NCBI RefSeq assembly: GCF_023146395.1
Contig: NZ_JAGLCD010000008.1
Location: 1-64,000, forward strand
Direction: 5' to 3'
From: Aeromicrobium sp.
GTDB lineage: Bacteria > Actinomycetota > Actinomycetes > Propionibacteriales > Nocardioidaceae
DNA length: 64,000 nucleotides
Position numbers and translations under genes: made by a program. Shown here one piece after another: positions 29,334-40,372 of this stretch (positions are counted from its first letter, which is position 1; each line of letters starts with the position of its first letter). The notes below the pieces were generated by a model that had not been told where the DNA came from, searched no databases, and was given only the letters and a program-made list of their open reading frames with translations.

Positions 29334-31844
29334 GTGTCCGAACCGCTCCGCACCCTGCTCGCCGCACCGCCCGACCTTCCGGTCACCGCGGGCCTGGACG
29401 CACTCGTCGAGGCCCTCCGCGACCGCGGTGTCGCGGTGGTGCAGGCTCCGCCCGGAACCGGCAAGACGACCCTGGTCCCGCCGGCGGTCGCGGTCGCCGT
29501 CCCAGGCCGGGTCGTCGTCACCCAGCCCAGTCGCCTCGCGGCCCGTGCCGCGGCGCGCCGCCTGGCGGCCTTGCTCGGCGAAACAGTCGGCGAGACCGTC
29601 GGGTACGCGGTGCGCGGGGACCGGCGCACCGGGCCCCGCACCCGGGTCGAGATCGTCACGACCGGGCTGCTGCTGCGGCGGATCCAGCACGATCCCGAGC
29701 TGCCCGGCGTCGGCGCCGTCGTGCTCGACGAGGTGCACGAACGCCACCTCGACGCCGACCTCACCCTGGCGCTGCTGGTCGACGTGCGGAAGCACCTGCG
29801 GGAGGACCTCGCTCTGGTGGCGATGTCGGCCACGGTCGAGGCCGCACGGACCGCCGCGCTGCTCGGCGGTGCTCCTGTGGTCGACGTCCCCGGTGCACTT
29901 CATCCCGTGCGCACCGTCTGGTGCCCGCTGCCGGGCGGGGCACGGCGCACCGACGAGCGGGGCATCACCCCCGCCTTCCACGACCATGTCGCCGCGACCG
30001 CGCGCCGCGCGCTCGCCGAGCACACCGGTGACGTGCTCGTCTTCGTGCCCGGCGTCGCCGAGGTCGAGGCGACGATCCGGCGCCTGGCCGATCTCGACGC
30101 GGCCGTGCACGCCCTGCACGGCCGCCTGCCGGGGGCGGCGCAGGACCGCGCGCTCAGCGAGGGGCCGCGGCGCCGCGTGATCGTGTCGACCGCGGTCGCC
30201 GAGTCGTCCCTGACGGTCCCCGGCGTGCGCGTCGTGGTGGACGCCGGGTTCTCGCGCGAGCCACGCACCGACCACCGTCGCGGCCTGGGCACCCTGGTGA
30301 CCGTCCCGGTCAGCCGCGCGGCTGCGGAGCAGCGGGCCGGACGAGCCGGTCGCCTCGGGCCGGGCGCCGTGCTGCGGTGCTGGTCCGAGGCGGAGCACGC
30401 GCACCTGGCGCCCCATCCCGAGCCCGAGATCGCGACGGCCGACCTGACGGCGTTCACCCTGGAGATCGCCTGCTGGGGCCAGCGCGACGTGCGCGGCCTG
30501 GCGCTGCTCGACCAGCCGCCTTCGCACGCCATGGCGGCCGCACGACGCGTGCTGGTCGACCTCGGCGCGATCACCGCGGAGGGGGAACCGACGACCCGGG
30601 GGCGGGTCATCGCCGGAGTGCCGGCCGACCCACGACTCGCCCGCGCGCTGATCGACGGGGCCGACCTGGTCGGAGCCAGGCGGGCCGCCGAGGTGGTGGC
30701 GATGCTCAGCGAGGACGTCCGGGCTCCCGGCGCGGACCTGGTCGCGGCGCTCCGGTCGCTGCGGACCGACCCACGGGCCGGAGCGTGGCGCAGCCAGGTC
30801 ACGCGCCTGGAGGCGATCGCGAAGCAGCAGGCCCAGGTGTCCGACGCCCGACCCCTGACCGACGACGTGGCCGTGGGCCTGGTGGTGGCCCTGGCCCACC
30901 CCGACAGGATCGCGCGCCGGCGCACCGGCGGCTCCAGCTATCTGATGACGTCCGGCACGGGCGCCACGCTGGACCGGCGCGACCCCGGCCCGCTCGCGGG
31001 TCTGGAGTGGCTCGCCGTCGGCGACGCGGACCGCCGGCCCGGGGAGCGGGAGGCGCGGATCCGCGCCGCGGCCCCGCTCACCGAGGACCTGGCGCTCGAG
31101 GCCGCAGGCTCGCTGTGGACCGAGGTCGACGAGGTCTCCTGGACCGGCGGACGCGTGCTGGCCCGCCGGCGCACGCTGCTGGGCGCGATCGAGACCGCCT
31201 CGGCGGCGCTCAAGGATCCCCCCGCCGAGGCCGTGGCGGCGGCGATCCAGGCGGCGCTGGAGAAGGAGGGGATCGGCCTGCTGACCTGGTCCGAGGCCGC
31301 CACGTCGCTGCGGGCGCGCCTGGACTTCCTGCGCCGGGCGATCGGCGGTCCCTGGCCCGACGTGACGGACGAGGCCCTGACCCGTGACCTCGAGTCCTGG
31401 GTCGGGCCTCAGCTGGCACGGGTCCGATCGGCCCAGGACCTGCGCCGCATCGACGTCGTGGGCGCCCTGCGCGGGCTGCTGCCCTGGCCGCAGGCGAGCC
31501 GGCTCGAGGAGCTCGCCCCGGAACGTGTGGAGCTGCCGAGCGGTTCGCGCGCCCGGGTCGACTACGACCAGGAGCAACCGGTGCTCGCGGTCCGACTGCA
31601 GGAGGTCTTCGGCTGGACGGCGGTGCCGGTGCTGGCCGACGGCCGGGTGCCGCTCCTGCTGCAGCTGCTCTCCCCCGCCCGGCGACCGGCCGCCATCACG
31701 GCCGACCTGGACTCCTTCTGGGACACCGGCTACCCGGCCGTGCGCGCCGACCTGCGCGGGCGGTACCCCAAGCACGCCTGGCCCGAGGACCCCCGCTCCG
31801 CACCGGCCACTCGCCGCACCACCACGCCGCGCTCCCCACGCTGA
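29334..31844 (+). CDS. hrpB: ATP-dependent helicase HrpB (DEAH type)
   Basis: Encodes 836 residues of a DEAH-type RNA helicase. Motifs are GTGKTTL (I), TQPSRLAARAAARR (Ia), DEVHERH (II), MSATVE (III), IVSTAVAESSLTVPGVRVVV (V) and QRAGRAGRLGPG (VI). The helicase-associated domain and a C-terminal HrpB-specific domain follow. The GTG start lies 7 bases after yajQ, so they are likely co-transcribed. The in vivo role of HrpB is poorly known. Confidence 0.94.
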   Translation: MSEPLRTLLAAPPDLPVTAGLDALVEALRDRGVAVVQAPPGTGKTTLVPPAVAVAVPGRVVVTQPSRLAARAAARRLAALLGETVGETVGYAVRGDRRTGPRTRVEIVTTGLLLRRIQHDPELPGVGAVVLDEVHERHLDADLTLALLVDVRKHLREDLALVAMSATVEAARTAALLGGAPVVDVPGALHPVRTVWCPLPGGARRTDERGITPAFHDHVAATARRALAEHTGDVLVFVPGVAEVEATIRRLADLDAAVHALHGRLPGAAQDRALSEGPRRRVIVSTAVAESSLTVPGVRVVVDAGFSREPRTDHRRGLGTLVTVPVSRAAAEQRAGRAGRLGPGAVLRCWSEAEHAHLAPHPEPEIATADLTAFTLEIACWGQRDVRGLALLDQPPSHAMAAARRVLVDLGAITAEGEPTTRGRVIAGVPADPRLARALIDGADLVGARRAAEVVAMLSEDVRAPGADLVAALRSLRTDPRAGAWRSQVTRLEAIAKQQAQVSDARPLTDDVAVGLVVALAHPDRIARRRTGGSSYLMTSGTGATLDRRDPGPLAGLEWLAVGDADRRPGEREARIRAAAPLTEDLALEAAGSLWTEVDEVSWTGGRVLARRRTLLGAIETASAALKDPPAEAVAAAIQAALEKEGIGLLTWSEAATSLRARLDFLRRAIGGPWPDVTDEALTRDLESWVGPQLARVRSAQDLRRIDVVGALRGLLPWPQASRLEELAPERVELPSGSRARVDYDQEQPVLAVRLQEVFGWTAVPVLADGRVPLLLQLLSPARRPAAITADLDSFWDTGYPAVRADLRGRYPKHAWPEDPRSAPATRRTTTPRSPR

Positions 31845-31846
31845 AG

Positions 31847-31875
31847 GGGCCCCGACCGCGGTGCGGTCGGGGCCC
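31847..31875. terminator. Terminator between convergent hrpB and MFS genes
   Basis: The arms gggccccgaccgc and gcggtcggggccc form a perfect 13-bp stem with a 3-base loop. It sits a few bases beyond the hrpB stop and 25 bases from the MFS stop, so it can serve both strands. Confidence 0.8.
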
Positions 31876-31899
31876 GTCAGGTGGATCGGCGCAGCAGGA

Positions 31900-33483
31900 T
31901 CAGTGCATCATGATCGGCGCCGCGCCGGCGTCCTCGTCGTCCAGGAGCACCGACTCCTCCCGCTTGCGCGGCAGGAACAGCGCCGGGACGACCGCCACCA
32001 GCACGAGCGCGAGAGCGACCATGAAGGTCGAGGAGAACGCGTCGGCCGCGAAGGCCAGACCCCGCTGGATCAGCTCAGTCGGCAGACCCAGCTGCTCGGC
32101 CAGACCGGGCTGCATCTGCGTCGCGATCGCGGCGCCCGCCTCGGTCAACGGCTCGCCGTTCTGGTCGACCGCACCGGGGATCGTCTGCGACGCCTGGATG
32201 CTGTTGGTCAGGATGACCGACATGACCGCGGCACCGACCGAGCTGCCGACCTGCTGGGTGATGTTGAGCAGCGTCGAGCCGCGGGCCACCTCGTAATGGG
32301 TCAGCGACTTCAGCGCCGAGGTCATGATCGGCATCATCGTGCCGCCCATGCCCAGACCCATGACGAACAGCGAGGCGCCGGTCATCCAGTAGGACGTGTC
32401 GGCCGAGAGCATCGTGAACGGCACGAAGCCGGCCGCGATGAGCAGCATGAAGAACGGGACGGTGCGCCCGACCGGGATCTTGTCGGCCATCGTGCCCGCG
32501 ATGGGCATCATGATCATCGCGCCGATGCCCTGCGGGGCGATCAGCAGACCCGCCATCAGCGTGGTCTCGCCGCGCACCTGCAGGAAGTAGCTCGGGAAGA
32601 GCAGGCCGGCGCCCATGAAGGCGACGATGAAGACGAACATCGCGACCGTCGCGACCGTCAGGCGACGGTTCTTGAACAGGCGCAGGTCGATCAGCGGGTG
32701 CTCCGGACGGAACGCGTGGAACACGAACGCCGTGATGAGCAGGATGCCGATCAGCGCCGAGACCCACACGCGCGGGCCGAGGTGCACGCCGTTGCCACCC
32801 TCCGCGATCGACGAGACGCCGAACAGGAACGCGGCGAGGCCCGGCGACAGCAGCAGCATGCCGACCAGGTCGAACGACTCCGAGGTCGTCTCGGTGTCCT
32901 TCGGCAGGACGATCCAGGCGTAGACGATCGCGACGAGGCCGATCGGCAGGTTGATCAGGAAGATCCAGTGCCAACTGAACTGGTCGATCAGCCAGCCGCC
33001 CAGGATCGGGCCGCTGATCGGGCCGAGCAGCATCGGGATGCCGAGCACGGCCATGAGGCGTCCGATGCGCTCCGGGCCGGCCGCCCGGGTCATGATCGTC
33101 ATCCCGAGCGGCATCAGCATGCCGCCGCCGAGACCCTGCAGCACGCGGAACGCGATGAGCATCTCGATCGAGTCGGCCAGCGCGCAGAGCACCGAGCCAG
33201 CGGTGAACAGCACCAGGGCGGCGATGTAGAGGCGCTTGGTGCCGAAGCGGTCGGCCGCCCAGCCTGTGGCGGGGATGACGGTGGCCAGGGCCAGCGTGTA
33301 GCCCGTCATGGTCCACGCGACCGTGGCGAGGGTCGTGTCGAAGACGTTCGCGAACGTCGGCAGGGCCACGCTCACGACGGTGATGTCGAGGATCGACATG
33401 ATCGCGCCGAGCACGACGACGCCGGCGACCTTGAGCACCGCCCCGTCGAGCTTCTCGGGCGCTGCGGGTGCGGAGGCACTCAT
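31900..33483 (-). CDS. MFS drug efflux transporter, DHA2 (EmrB/QacA) family
   Basis: Encodes 527 residues with about 14 membrane helices. The DHA2 signature is present: LDITVVSVALPTF in helix 1, GWAADRFGTKR in loop 2-3, and GPISGPILGGWLIDQFSWHW in helix 5. It would export drugs or other lipophilic compounds using the proton gradient. It begins 4 bases after the MarR gene, so they form an operon, and the MarR protein is the probable repressor. Substrate unknown. Confidence 0.93.
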   Translation of the reverse strand: MSASAPAAPEKLDGAVLKVAGVVVLGAIMSILDITVVSVALPTFANVFDTTLATVAWTMTGYTLALATVIPATGWAADRFGTKRLYIAALVLFTAGSVLCALADSIEMLIAFRVLQGLGGGMLMPLGMTIMTRAAGPERIGRLMAVLGIPMLLGPISGPILGGWLIDQFSWHWIFLINLPIGLVAIVYAWIVLPKDTETTSESFDLVGMLLLSPGLAAFLFGVSSIAEGGNGVHLGPRVWVSALIGILLITAFVFHAFRPEHPLIDLRLFKNRRLTVATVAMFVFIVAFMGAGLLFPSYFLQVRGETTLMAGLLIAPQGIGAMIMMPIAGTMADKIPVGRTVPFFMLLIAAGFVPFTMLSADTSYWMTGASLFVMGLGMGGTMMPIMTSALKSLTHYEVARGSTLLNITQQVGSSVGAAVMSVILTNSIQASQTIPGAVDQNGEPLTEAGAAIATQMQPGLAEQLGLPTELIQRGLAFAADAFSSTFMVALALVLVAVVPALFLPRKREESVLLDDEDAGAAPIMMH

Positions 33484-33487
33484 GCAG

Positions 33488-33979
33488 TCACTTCTTTCTG
33501 GAGGTTGGACACAGGTGGTGACCCGCGAGGATCGGTTCGAGCGCCGCCGAGAGGCGGGCGCACAGGTCAGGAGGGATCTGGTCGACGACGTCGCGCAGGG
33601 CCTGGGCCTTCTGCGCGCCGTGCGCGTCGGCGATCTGCAGGCCGCGCGGTGCGAGCGAGACGAGCTTGACCCGGCGGTCGGCCTCGCTCTCGCGGCGCTC
33701 GACGACCGCCAGCTTGACGAGCCGGTCGATGACCCGGCCCTGCGCCGCCACCGAGATCCCGACCTCCTCGGCGATCGTCGAGATCGCCAAGGGCTCGGGA
33801 GAGCGAGCCAGCAGGAACACGGTCTTGGCCTGGTTGATCGTCAGGTCGAGGTCGGCCGCGGCATCGCCCGTGCGCGACTGCATGACGCCCATGACCCGCT
33901 GCAGGAACTCCTGCAGCTGGTCGTAGAGCACGACGGACGAGGTGGACACGAAGAGAGATACTAACTGATCGGCAACCAT
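33488..33979 (-). CDS. MarR family regulator
   Basis: Encodes 163 residues with a winged helix (LAISTIAEEVGISVAAQGRV, wing near RRESEADRRVKLVSL). It probably represses its own operon with the MFS pump and responds to a small ligand. The start is uncertain: ATG at 33979 lacks a clear ribosome site, and GTG at 33949 is an alternative. Two direct copies of GATCGGCA (33967-33974 and 33984-33991) flank the ATG and could be the operator. Confidence 0.9.
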   Translation of the reverse strand: MVADQLVSLFVSTSSVVLYDQLQEFLQRVMGVMQSRTGDAAADLDLTINQAKTVFLLARSPEPLAISTIAEEVGISVAAQGRVIDRLVKLAVVERRESEADRRVKLVSLAPRGLQIADAHGAQKAQALRDVVDQIPPDLCARLSAALEPILAGHHLCPTSRKK

Positions 33980-34061
33980 TGCAGATCGGCAGGTGACTGT
34001 GACGTGCCTCGCACTCCGGCCCCGGAGGCCCCGCGATGTCGGGGACGGCCCGCGCGGCCCG

Positions 34062-34067
34062 TAGAAT
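34062..34067 (+). promoter_or_regulatory. Putative -10 box of typA
   Basis: TAGAAT fits the sigma-A -10 consensus and lies 66 bases before the typA ATG. Between the MarR start and typA (33980-34133) nothing else is evident apart from the GATCGGCA direct repeat. Confidence 0.4.
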
Positions 34068-34133
34068 CACGGAGGCGCACCTGCGCCCTCACCGCGGCTC
34101 GCGCCGCCTCCTTCTCCAGACTCGGATCTCTGC

Positions 34134-36002
<1,869 letters not shown>

Positions 36003-36011
<9 letters not shown>

Positions 36012-36088
36012 CCTGCTCGCCTATCGCTCCCACGGGCGGTGACCTGCTCGCCTATCGAGGCCTCTCATAGACGAGCAGCTCACCGCCC
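36003..36088. repeat. 55-bp GGGCGGTGA...TCACCGCCC palindrome plus partial direct copy
   Basis: A 55-bp near-perfect inverted repeat (36034-36088) has ends gggcggtga and tcaccgccc. A direct partial copy (gggcggtgacctgctcgcct and atcg) sits at 36003-36026. The first copy provides the typA stop codon and the right end provides the stop of the convergent minus-strand gene. A second 55-bp copy, differing at a few positions, is at 37134-37188. Confidence 0.9.
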
Positions 36089-37027
36089 GTTGCGGGGTGA
36101 GGACGTCGCCGGGATGCGCCGGTAGAGAGCACGGAACCGGCGGCCGAAGTCCGGGGCAGGCCCGTCGTAGCCGCCGGCCACGAGTGCGGCGTGCAGACGC
36201 GTGAGCACGCCGATGATGTTGCGCATCTGCTCCGTCGTGACCTGGAGGTAGGCCAGGTCGGTCGTGCGCACCAGGGCGTAGCGGTCGATGTCGATCAGGT
36301 ACTGGCGGCGGTCGGCCTGGTGGTGGCGGCCCTCGTACTCGACGATGACCTTCCAGATCAACCACGCGAGGTCCACGACGACCCTCCGCCCCCTGATCGT
36401 GATCTCGACGTTGACGCCGGGTCTCGGGAGGCCGGAGAACACGATCGAGGCGCGGAGCTCGGACTCGGCCGGAGAGGCAGCACGGCCGTCGAGGTACGGC
36501 CGGATCCAGAGGGCCTGGGCGGATCCGGCACGCCAGTCGTCGCGGCAGGCGAGCTCGACCAGGCCCTCAAGACTCATGTGGTTCTCGTGCAGGAGCCAGT
36601 CGCCGACGATGATCGCGTCGAGCACCGTCGCCTCGCTGCAGTAGGCGACGTAGGCGGCGGTCGGGGTGACGGCGTGGTCGTCGGCGCCCGGCATGCGATC
36701 GGTCCGGTGGAGCATGATGCCGTCGGTGGCGATGTGGTGGTCGCGGGCGACGACGAAGTGCAGCGGCAGCTCAGGGCCGTGGTCGAGGCCGAGGCGCTGG
36801 ATCCGGGTGATGCCGGTGAGCCGCGCGTCGGGAGGGAGTGTCAGCACGGCGGCCAGGACCCAGTCCGCGGGCGACATCTCGTGGTCGACGTGCACCCACA
36901 CTCGTGGGAACAGGCGCCGCCACGACTTCCGGCTCAGCATGTCCTTGGAGACGCCGTGCCGCAGCGCGTCCGACGTGGTGAAGGGGCCGTGCCGTAGGGC
37001 GTCGGGGATCAGCGGTCGTGGTGCCAT
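36080..37027 (-). CDS. AbiEi/DUF559-like protein (endonuclease-type domain)
   Basis: Encodes 315 residues. The N-terminus (PFTTSDALRHGVSKDMLSRK) resembles the winged-helix segment of AbiEi-like proteins common in actinobacteria. The C-terminal part holds VDLAWLIWKVIVEYEGRHHQ, the DUF559/Vsr-like nuclease core with Asp, Glu and His. Function of this widespread family is unproven. A toxin partner is not present beside it. The stop codon lies within the palindromic repeat at 36034-36088. Confidence 0.8.
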   Translation of the reverse strand: MAPRPLIPDALRHGPFTTSDALRHGVSKDMLSRKSWRRLFPRVWVHVDHEMSPADWVLAAVLTLPPDARLTGITRIQRLGLDHGPELPLHFVVARDHHIATDGIMLHRTDRMPGADDHAVTPTAAYVAYCSEATVLDAIIVGDWLLHENHMSLEGLVELACRDDWRAGSAQALWIRPYLDGRAASPAESELRASIVFSGLPRPGVNVEITIRGRRVVVDLAWLIWKVIVEYEGRHHQADRRQYLIDIDRYALVRTTDLAYLQVTTEQMRNIIGVLTRLHAALVAGGYDGPAPDFGRRFRALYRRIPATSSPRNGR

Positions 37028-37105
37028 CACGCCATCGCAGCCGTTCGGGAGTTCCGGCGCGATCCCCACTCGCCTGCCTGTGGACGACGAATGAACCGCC
37101 CCGAG

Positions 37106-37220
37106 CGGTGGATGAGTCGTCGATCCCCACCGCGGGCGGTGAGCTGCTCGGCGATCGAGGCCCCTCATCGACGAGCAGCTCACCGCCCGCAGCCGGGATG
37201 GGCGAGCAGCTCACCGCCCG
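37106..37220. repeat. CGGTG-type palindromes, second 55-bp copy
   Basis: Contains a 27-bp palindrome (37106-37132, cggtggatgagtcgtcgatc core), a 55-bp copy (37134-37188) closely matching the one at 36034-36088, and a further right half (cgagcagctcaccgcccg, 37203-37220). The last half provides the stop codon of the response regulator gene. It occupies most of the 183-base gap between two minus-strand genes. Confidence 0.9.
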
Positions 37221-37870
37221 GGGGTGCGGAGGAAGGTCAGGACGGCCTTGACGCGGCGGTGCTGGCCGTCGTCGGCATGGAGACCGAGCTTGGCGAAGAT
37301 GCGCTGCGTGTGCTTCTCGACGCCCCCCTCGCTGACGTGGAGCCGGGCCGCGACGGCGGCGTTCGACAGACCCTCGGCCATCGCGGCGAGGACGTCGCGC
37401 TCGCGGGGCGTGAGCTGTTCGAGCGGGTCGCGCCGCCGTCGCATCAGCTGACCGACGACCTGCGGATCGAGCACCGTGCCCCCCGCGGCCACGGTACGGA
37501 CGGCCTCGAGGAAGCCGCCCAGCTCGCTCACGCGGTCCTTCAGCAGGTACCCGACCCCACCGTCGCCGGTCGCGAGCAGCTCCTCGGCGTACGAGACCTC
37601 GACGTACTGGCTGAGCACCAGGATCCGCGCCGTGGGCATCGCACGACGCACCTGCACCGCGGCCCGCAGCCCCTCGTCGGTGTGCGTCGGCGGCATCCGC
37701 ACGTCGACCAGGGCGAGGTCGGGCCGATGCTCGCCGAACGCCGCCACGAGCGACGGGCCGTCACCGACACCCGCGACGACGTGGTGGCCCGCCTCGGCGA
37801 GGATCAGCTGCAGCCCCTCACGGAGCAGCACCGAGTCGTCGGCGACGACGACTCGCAGCGCCTGGTCCAC
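37211..37870 (-). CDS. Response regulator, NarL/LuxR type
   Basis: Encodes 219 residues. I chose the GTG with AGGAGG 5 bases upstream; a GTG 15 bases upstream is possible. The receiver domain has the acidic pair Asp11/Asp12, the phospho-acceptor Asp56 (LALVDVRMP) and a Lys in YLLKDR. The C-terminal LuxR-type helix-turn-helix reads LTPRERDVLAAMAEGLSNAA. It forms a two-component pair with the kinase just upstream. The stop TGA is part of a GGGCGGTGA repeat end. Confidence 0.93.
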   Translation of the reverse strand: MDQALRVVVADDSVLLREGLQLILAEAGHHVVAGVGDGPSLVAAFGEHRPDLALVDVRMPPTHTDEGLRAAVQVRRAMPTARILVLSQYVEVSYAEELLATGDGGVGYLLKDRVSELGGFLEAVRTVAAGGTVLDPQVVGQLMRRRRDPLEQLTPRERDVLAAMAEGLSNAAVAARLHVSEGGVEKHTQRIFAKLGLHADDGQHRRVKAVLTFLRTPGR

Positions 37871-37898
37871 CTGCTCCTCCTGGGTCACGACTCGCGGC

Positions 37899-39203
37899 TC
37901 ACCCGGCCGCCGGGACCTCGGCCCGCAGGACCGTCGGCCCACCGATCGGCGAGGCCACCGACAGTGTGCCGCCCAACCCCTGCACGCGCTGCTCCAGCCC
38001 CGCGAGGCCGGACCCCTTGCCCGGGTGCGCGCCGCCCACGCCGTCGTCGCTGACCTCGGCCACCGCAGTGCCCCCGGCGACCCGGACCGCGACCACGACC
38101 TCCTGTGCCGCGGCGTGCTTGGCGACGTTGGTCATCGCCTCGGCGACCACGAAGTAGAGGCAGGTCTCGACGTGCGGGGCGAGCCCGCGGAGGGAGTCCG
38201 GGTCGAGCTGGAGGGTCACACCCTCGTCGTGGCGGGCGACAAGCTCCTCGAGCGCCGGCGCCAACCCGCGGTCGACCAGCAGTGGCGGCGCGATGCCGCG
38301 CGAGAGCGCCCGCAGCTCGTCGATCGCCTCCCGTGCATGGCCGTACGCGACGTCGAGGGTCGCCCGCGCGAGAGCAGGGTCGTGCTCGATCTGCTGCCGG
38401 GCGCGGCCGAGGTCCATCGCCAGGCGCACCATGCGCTGCTGCGGCCCGTCATGGATGTCGCGCTCGAGCCGGCGCAGCGACGCCGCCTCGCCCTGACGCG
38501 CCGCGTCCCGCCCGCCGGCGGCACGCCGCAGCTCCGCCTGGAGGCTCGCCCGACTGCTCAGCATGACGTCCGCGAGGCTCGCGTGCACGAGCGCGGCGAA
38601 CCGCAGCACCCACGGCGCGAGCAGGAGGGCCACGACGCCCACGAGGCTGTTGAGCCAGATCTCGGCCGACCGCGAGTCGCCGAGGCCGATGAGCTCGGCG
38701 AGACCCTGCTGGTCTGGGCCGTCCGGCAGCCACTGCTGCCAGAACCAGTACGTCAGGCCGTTCAGCACGATGCCCCACCAGACGATCGCGACGAGGCCCG
38801 CGAACAGGCCCGTGACGAACGCCAGCAGCGACCAGCCCATGTCGAGCCACGACTGCGGGTCGCGCGACGTCGTCGTGAGCCGCCGCAGCCAGCCGTCGTC
38901 CGGGCCACGCCGCAGGTAGTCGGGCGTCGGCGCCTCGCGGTCCTGGAACATCCGCAGGCGCAGCCGCTCGGCGTGAGCGAAGCCGCGGGCGACGTAGGCC
39001 GTGACCGCCAGCACCGGGAGTCCGGCCACCATCCACACCAGCGACAGGCCCGTCACGAGACCGGTCAGCACCAGGCTGAAGGAGACGACCCCGAGCGGGA
39101 GGGCGGTGAGCGCGTAGGCGGTGTCAGCACCGACCCTGCGCAGAACCCCCCTGTGGCTCGGGTGCTCGTCCACCGGTGTCTCCATCACGTCAGTCTCGAT
39201 CAT
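37899..39203 (-). CDS. Sensor histidine kinase, NarL-partner (HisKA_3) type
   Basis: Encodes 434 residues. Two pairs of membrane helices (about 30-75 and 120-165, then a further pair near 195-215) precede the DHp region with the phospho-acceptor His in RRLERDIHDGPQQRMVRLAM. The ATPase domain has the N-box EAMTNVAKHAAA and G-boxes DDGVGG and GSGLAGLEQRV. The signal is unknown; such DUF-type sensors often monitor membrane stress. An internal ATG at 39185 is an alternative start. Confidence 0.92.
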   Translation of the reverse strand: MIETDVMETPVDEHPSHRGVLRRVGADTAYALTALPLGVVSFSLVLTGLVTGLSLVWMVAGLPVLAVTAYVARGFAHAERLRLRMFQDREAPTPDYLRRGPDDGWLRRLTTTSRDPQSWLDMGWSLLAFVTGLFAGLVAIVWWGIVLNGLTYWFWQQWLPDGPDQQGLAELIGLGDSRSAEIWLNSLVGVVALLLAPWVLRFAALVHASLADVMLSSRASLQAELRRAAGGRDAARQGEAASLRRLERDIHDGPQQRMVRLAMDLGRARQQIEHDPALARATLDVAYGHAREAIDELRALSRGIAPPLLVDRGLAPALEELVARHDEGVTLQLDPDSLRGLAPHVETCLYFVVAEAMTNVAKHAAAQEVVVAVRVAGGTAVAEVSDDGVGGAHPGKGSGLAGLEQRVQGLGGTLSVASPIGGPTVLRAEVPAAG

Positions 39204-39353
39204 GGCCCCGACGCTACGGAAGCGCGGCTGGGCCCGGGATCCGGCGAGCAGGACGGTTCGTGGTCGGGCCTGCCCGACGTCAGGGGTCGACCGACGGAGG
39301 AGTCGCGGCAGGCCCCACCGGGTGGGTCTGCGCGACGCTCGCGACGCCTCGGC

Positions 39354-39989
39354 TCAGAGGACGCCGCGGGGACGCAGCTGGACCGAGATGCGCGGGCCCA
39401 CGGGCTTTGCGGTCTTGAGCACGGCGTGGTCCCAGGTGCGCTGACAGCTGCCGCCCATCACGAGCAGGTCGCCGTGCCCGAGCAGGAAGCCGATCGCGTC
39501 ACCCCCACCGCGCGGACGCAGACTCAGACGACGGGGCGATCCCAGCGAGATGATCGCGACCATCGTGTCCTCGCTGCGGCCGCGGCCGATCCGGTCACCG
39601 TGCCACGCGACGCTGTCGCGGCCATCGCGGTAGTAGCACAGCCCGGCCGAGACGAACGGCTCGGCGAGCTCGTCGGCGTAGTGCTCCTCGAGCGCCTCGC
39701 GCATCGCCACGAGCGACGGGTGCGGCCACGGGTCGCGCGGCCCGAACCCCGCGAGCAACCGGGGGACGTCGACCATCGAGTCGTACATCTCGCGCCGATC
39801 GGCGCGCCACTGCACCTCGGTCTGCAGCGTCAGGAACAACGGATCGGCGCCGCCGACCCAGCCGGGACGGATGTCGATCCAGGCGCCGTGGGCGAGCTCG
39901 CGGCGCTGCACCGAGGCGCCGAGCGGCGCGAGCGAGACCTCCGAGCCCGGACCGGGATCGGGGTCGAGCAGGGAGCCCTGGAAGTACAC
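39354..39989 (-). CDS. AlkB-like alpha-ketoglutarate-dependent dioxygenase
   Basis: Encodes 211 residues of the AlkB family, which repair N-alkylated bases by Fe(II)/2-oxoglutarate-dependent demethylation. The iron ligands are in WHGDRIG (HxD) and the later His of WDHAV, and the 2-oxoglutarate-binding Arg is in RISVQLRPRG. The GTG start is 6 bases after TATGCT (39996-40001), so the transcript is probably leaderless. It is divergent from the small gene at 40058. Confidence 0.92.
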   Translation of the reverse strand: MYFQGSLLDPDPGPGSEVSLAPLGASVQRRELAHGAWIDIRPGWVGGADPLFLTLQTEVQWRADRREMYDSMVDVPRLLAGFGPRDPWPHPSLVAMREALEEHYADELAEPFVSAGLCYYRDGRDSVAWHGDRIGRGRSEDTMVAIISLGSPRRLSLRPRGGGDAIGFLLGHGDLLVMGGSCQRTWDHAVLKTAKPVGPRISVQLRPRGVL

Positions 39990-40057
39990 GCCGCCAGCAT
40001 AACCACGACTCGAACGTCTGTTCTAGAGGCGCTCGACGTGTCGCCTAGACTGGGTCC

Positions 40058-40345
40058 GTGACACCGGCCTGGGACGCACTGATCGCCACCTTCGAACATG
40101 CACTGCTCCACGGCGCCCCGGATCCCGGCCGACTGCGTGCGCTCGTCGACGCGGCGATCGAGGACGGCACGGTCGATGCCGAGCTCGACCCCGACCAGAC
40201 CGCGCGCCTGCTCACGGCGCTGGCCGGCGGCACCCGCGACCTCCGGCCGTCCGAGGCCGACATCGCCACCGCGCTGCTCGTGGCGACCCGGTGGCTCCAC
40301 CCGCCCCGCACGGGCGCTCGCCTGGAGCCCGGCCCTGCGGTCTGA
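40058..40345 (+). CDS. Small conserved-looking protein, unknown
   Basis: A 95-residue protein I do not recognise. It is mostly helical, with Leu- and Ala-rich segments and alternating acidic residues, no membrane helix, and a short C-terminal Pro tail. A TAGACT box lies 6 bases before the GTG start, which supports it as a real leaderless gene. It is divergent from the alkB-like gene with a 68-base gap. Confidence 0.6.
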   Translation: MTPAWDALIATFEHALLHGAPDPGRLRALVDAAIEDGTVDAELDPDQTARLLTALAGGTRDLRPSEADIATALLVATRWLHPPRTGARLEPGPAV

Positions 40346-40372
40346 GCCGTCCCGCGGTCCGCACCCGGCTCG

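Noticed and set aside
29310-31775. Minus-strand open frame of about 820 codons opposite hrpB
   Set aside because: Its translation is rich in Arg, Gly and Gln without any domain, as expected from codon-position bias of the opposite gene.
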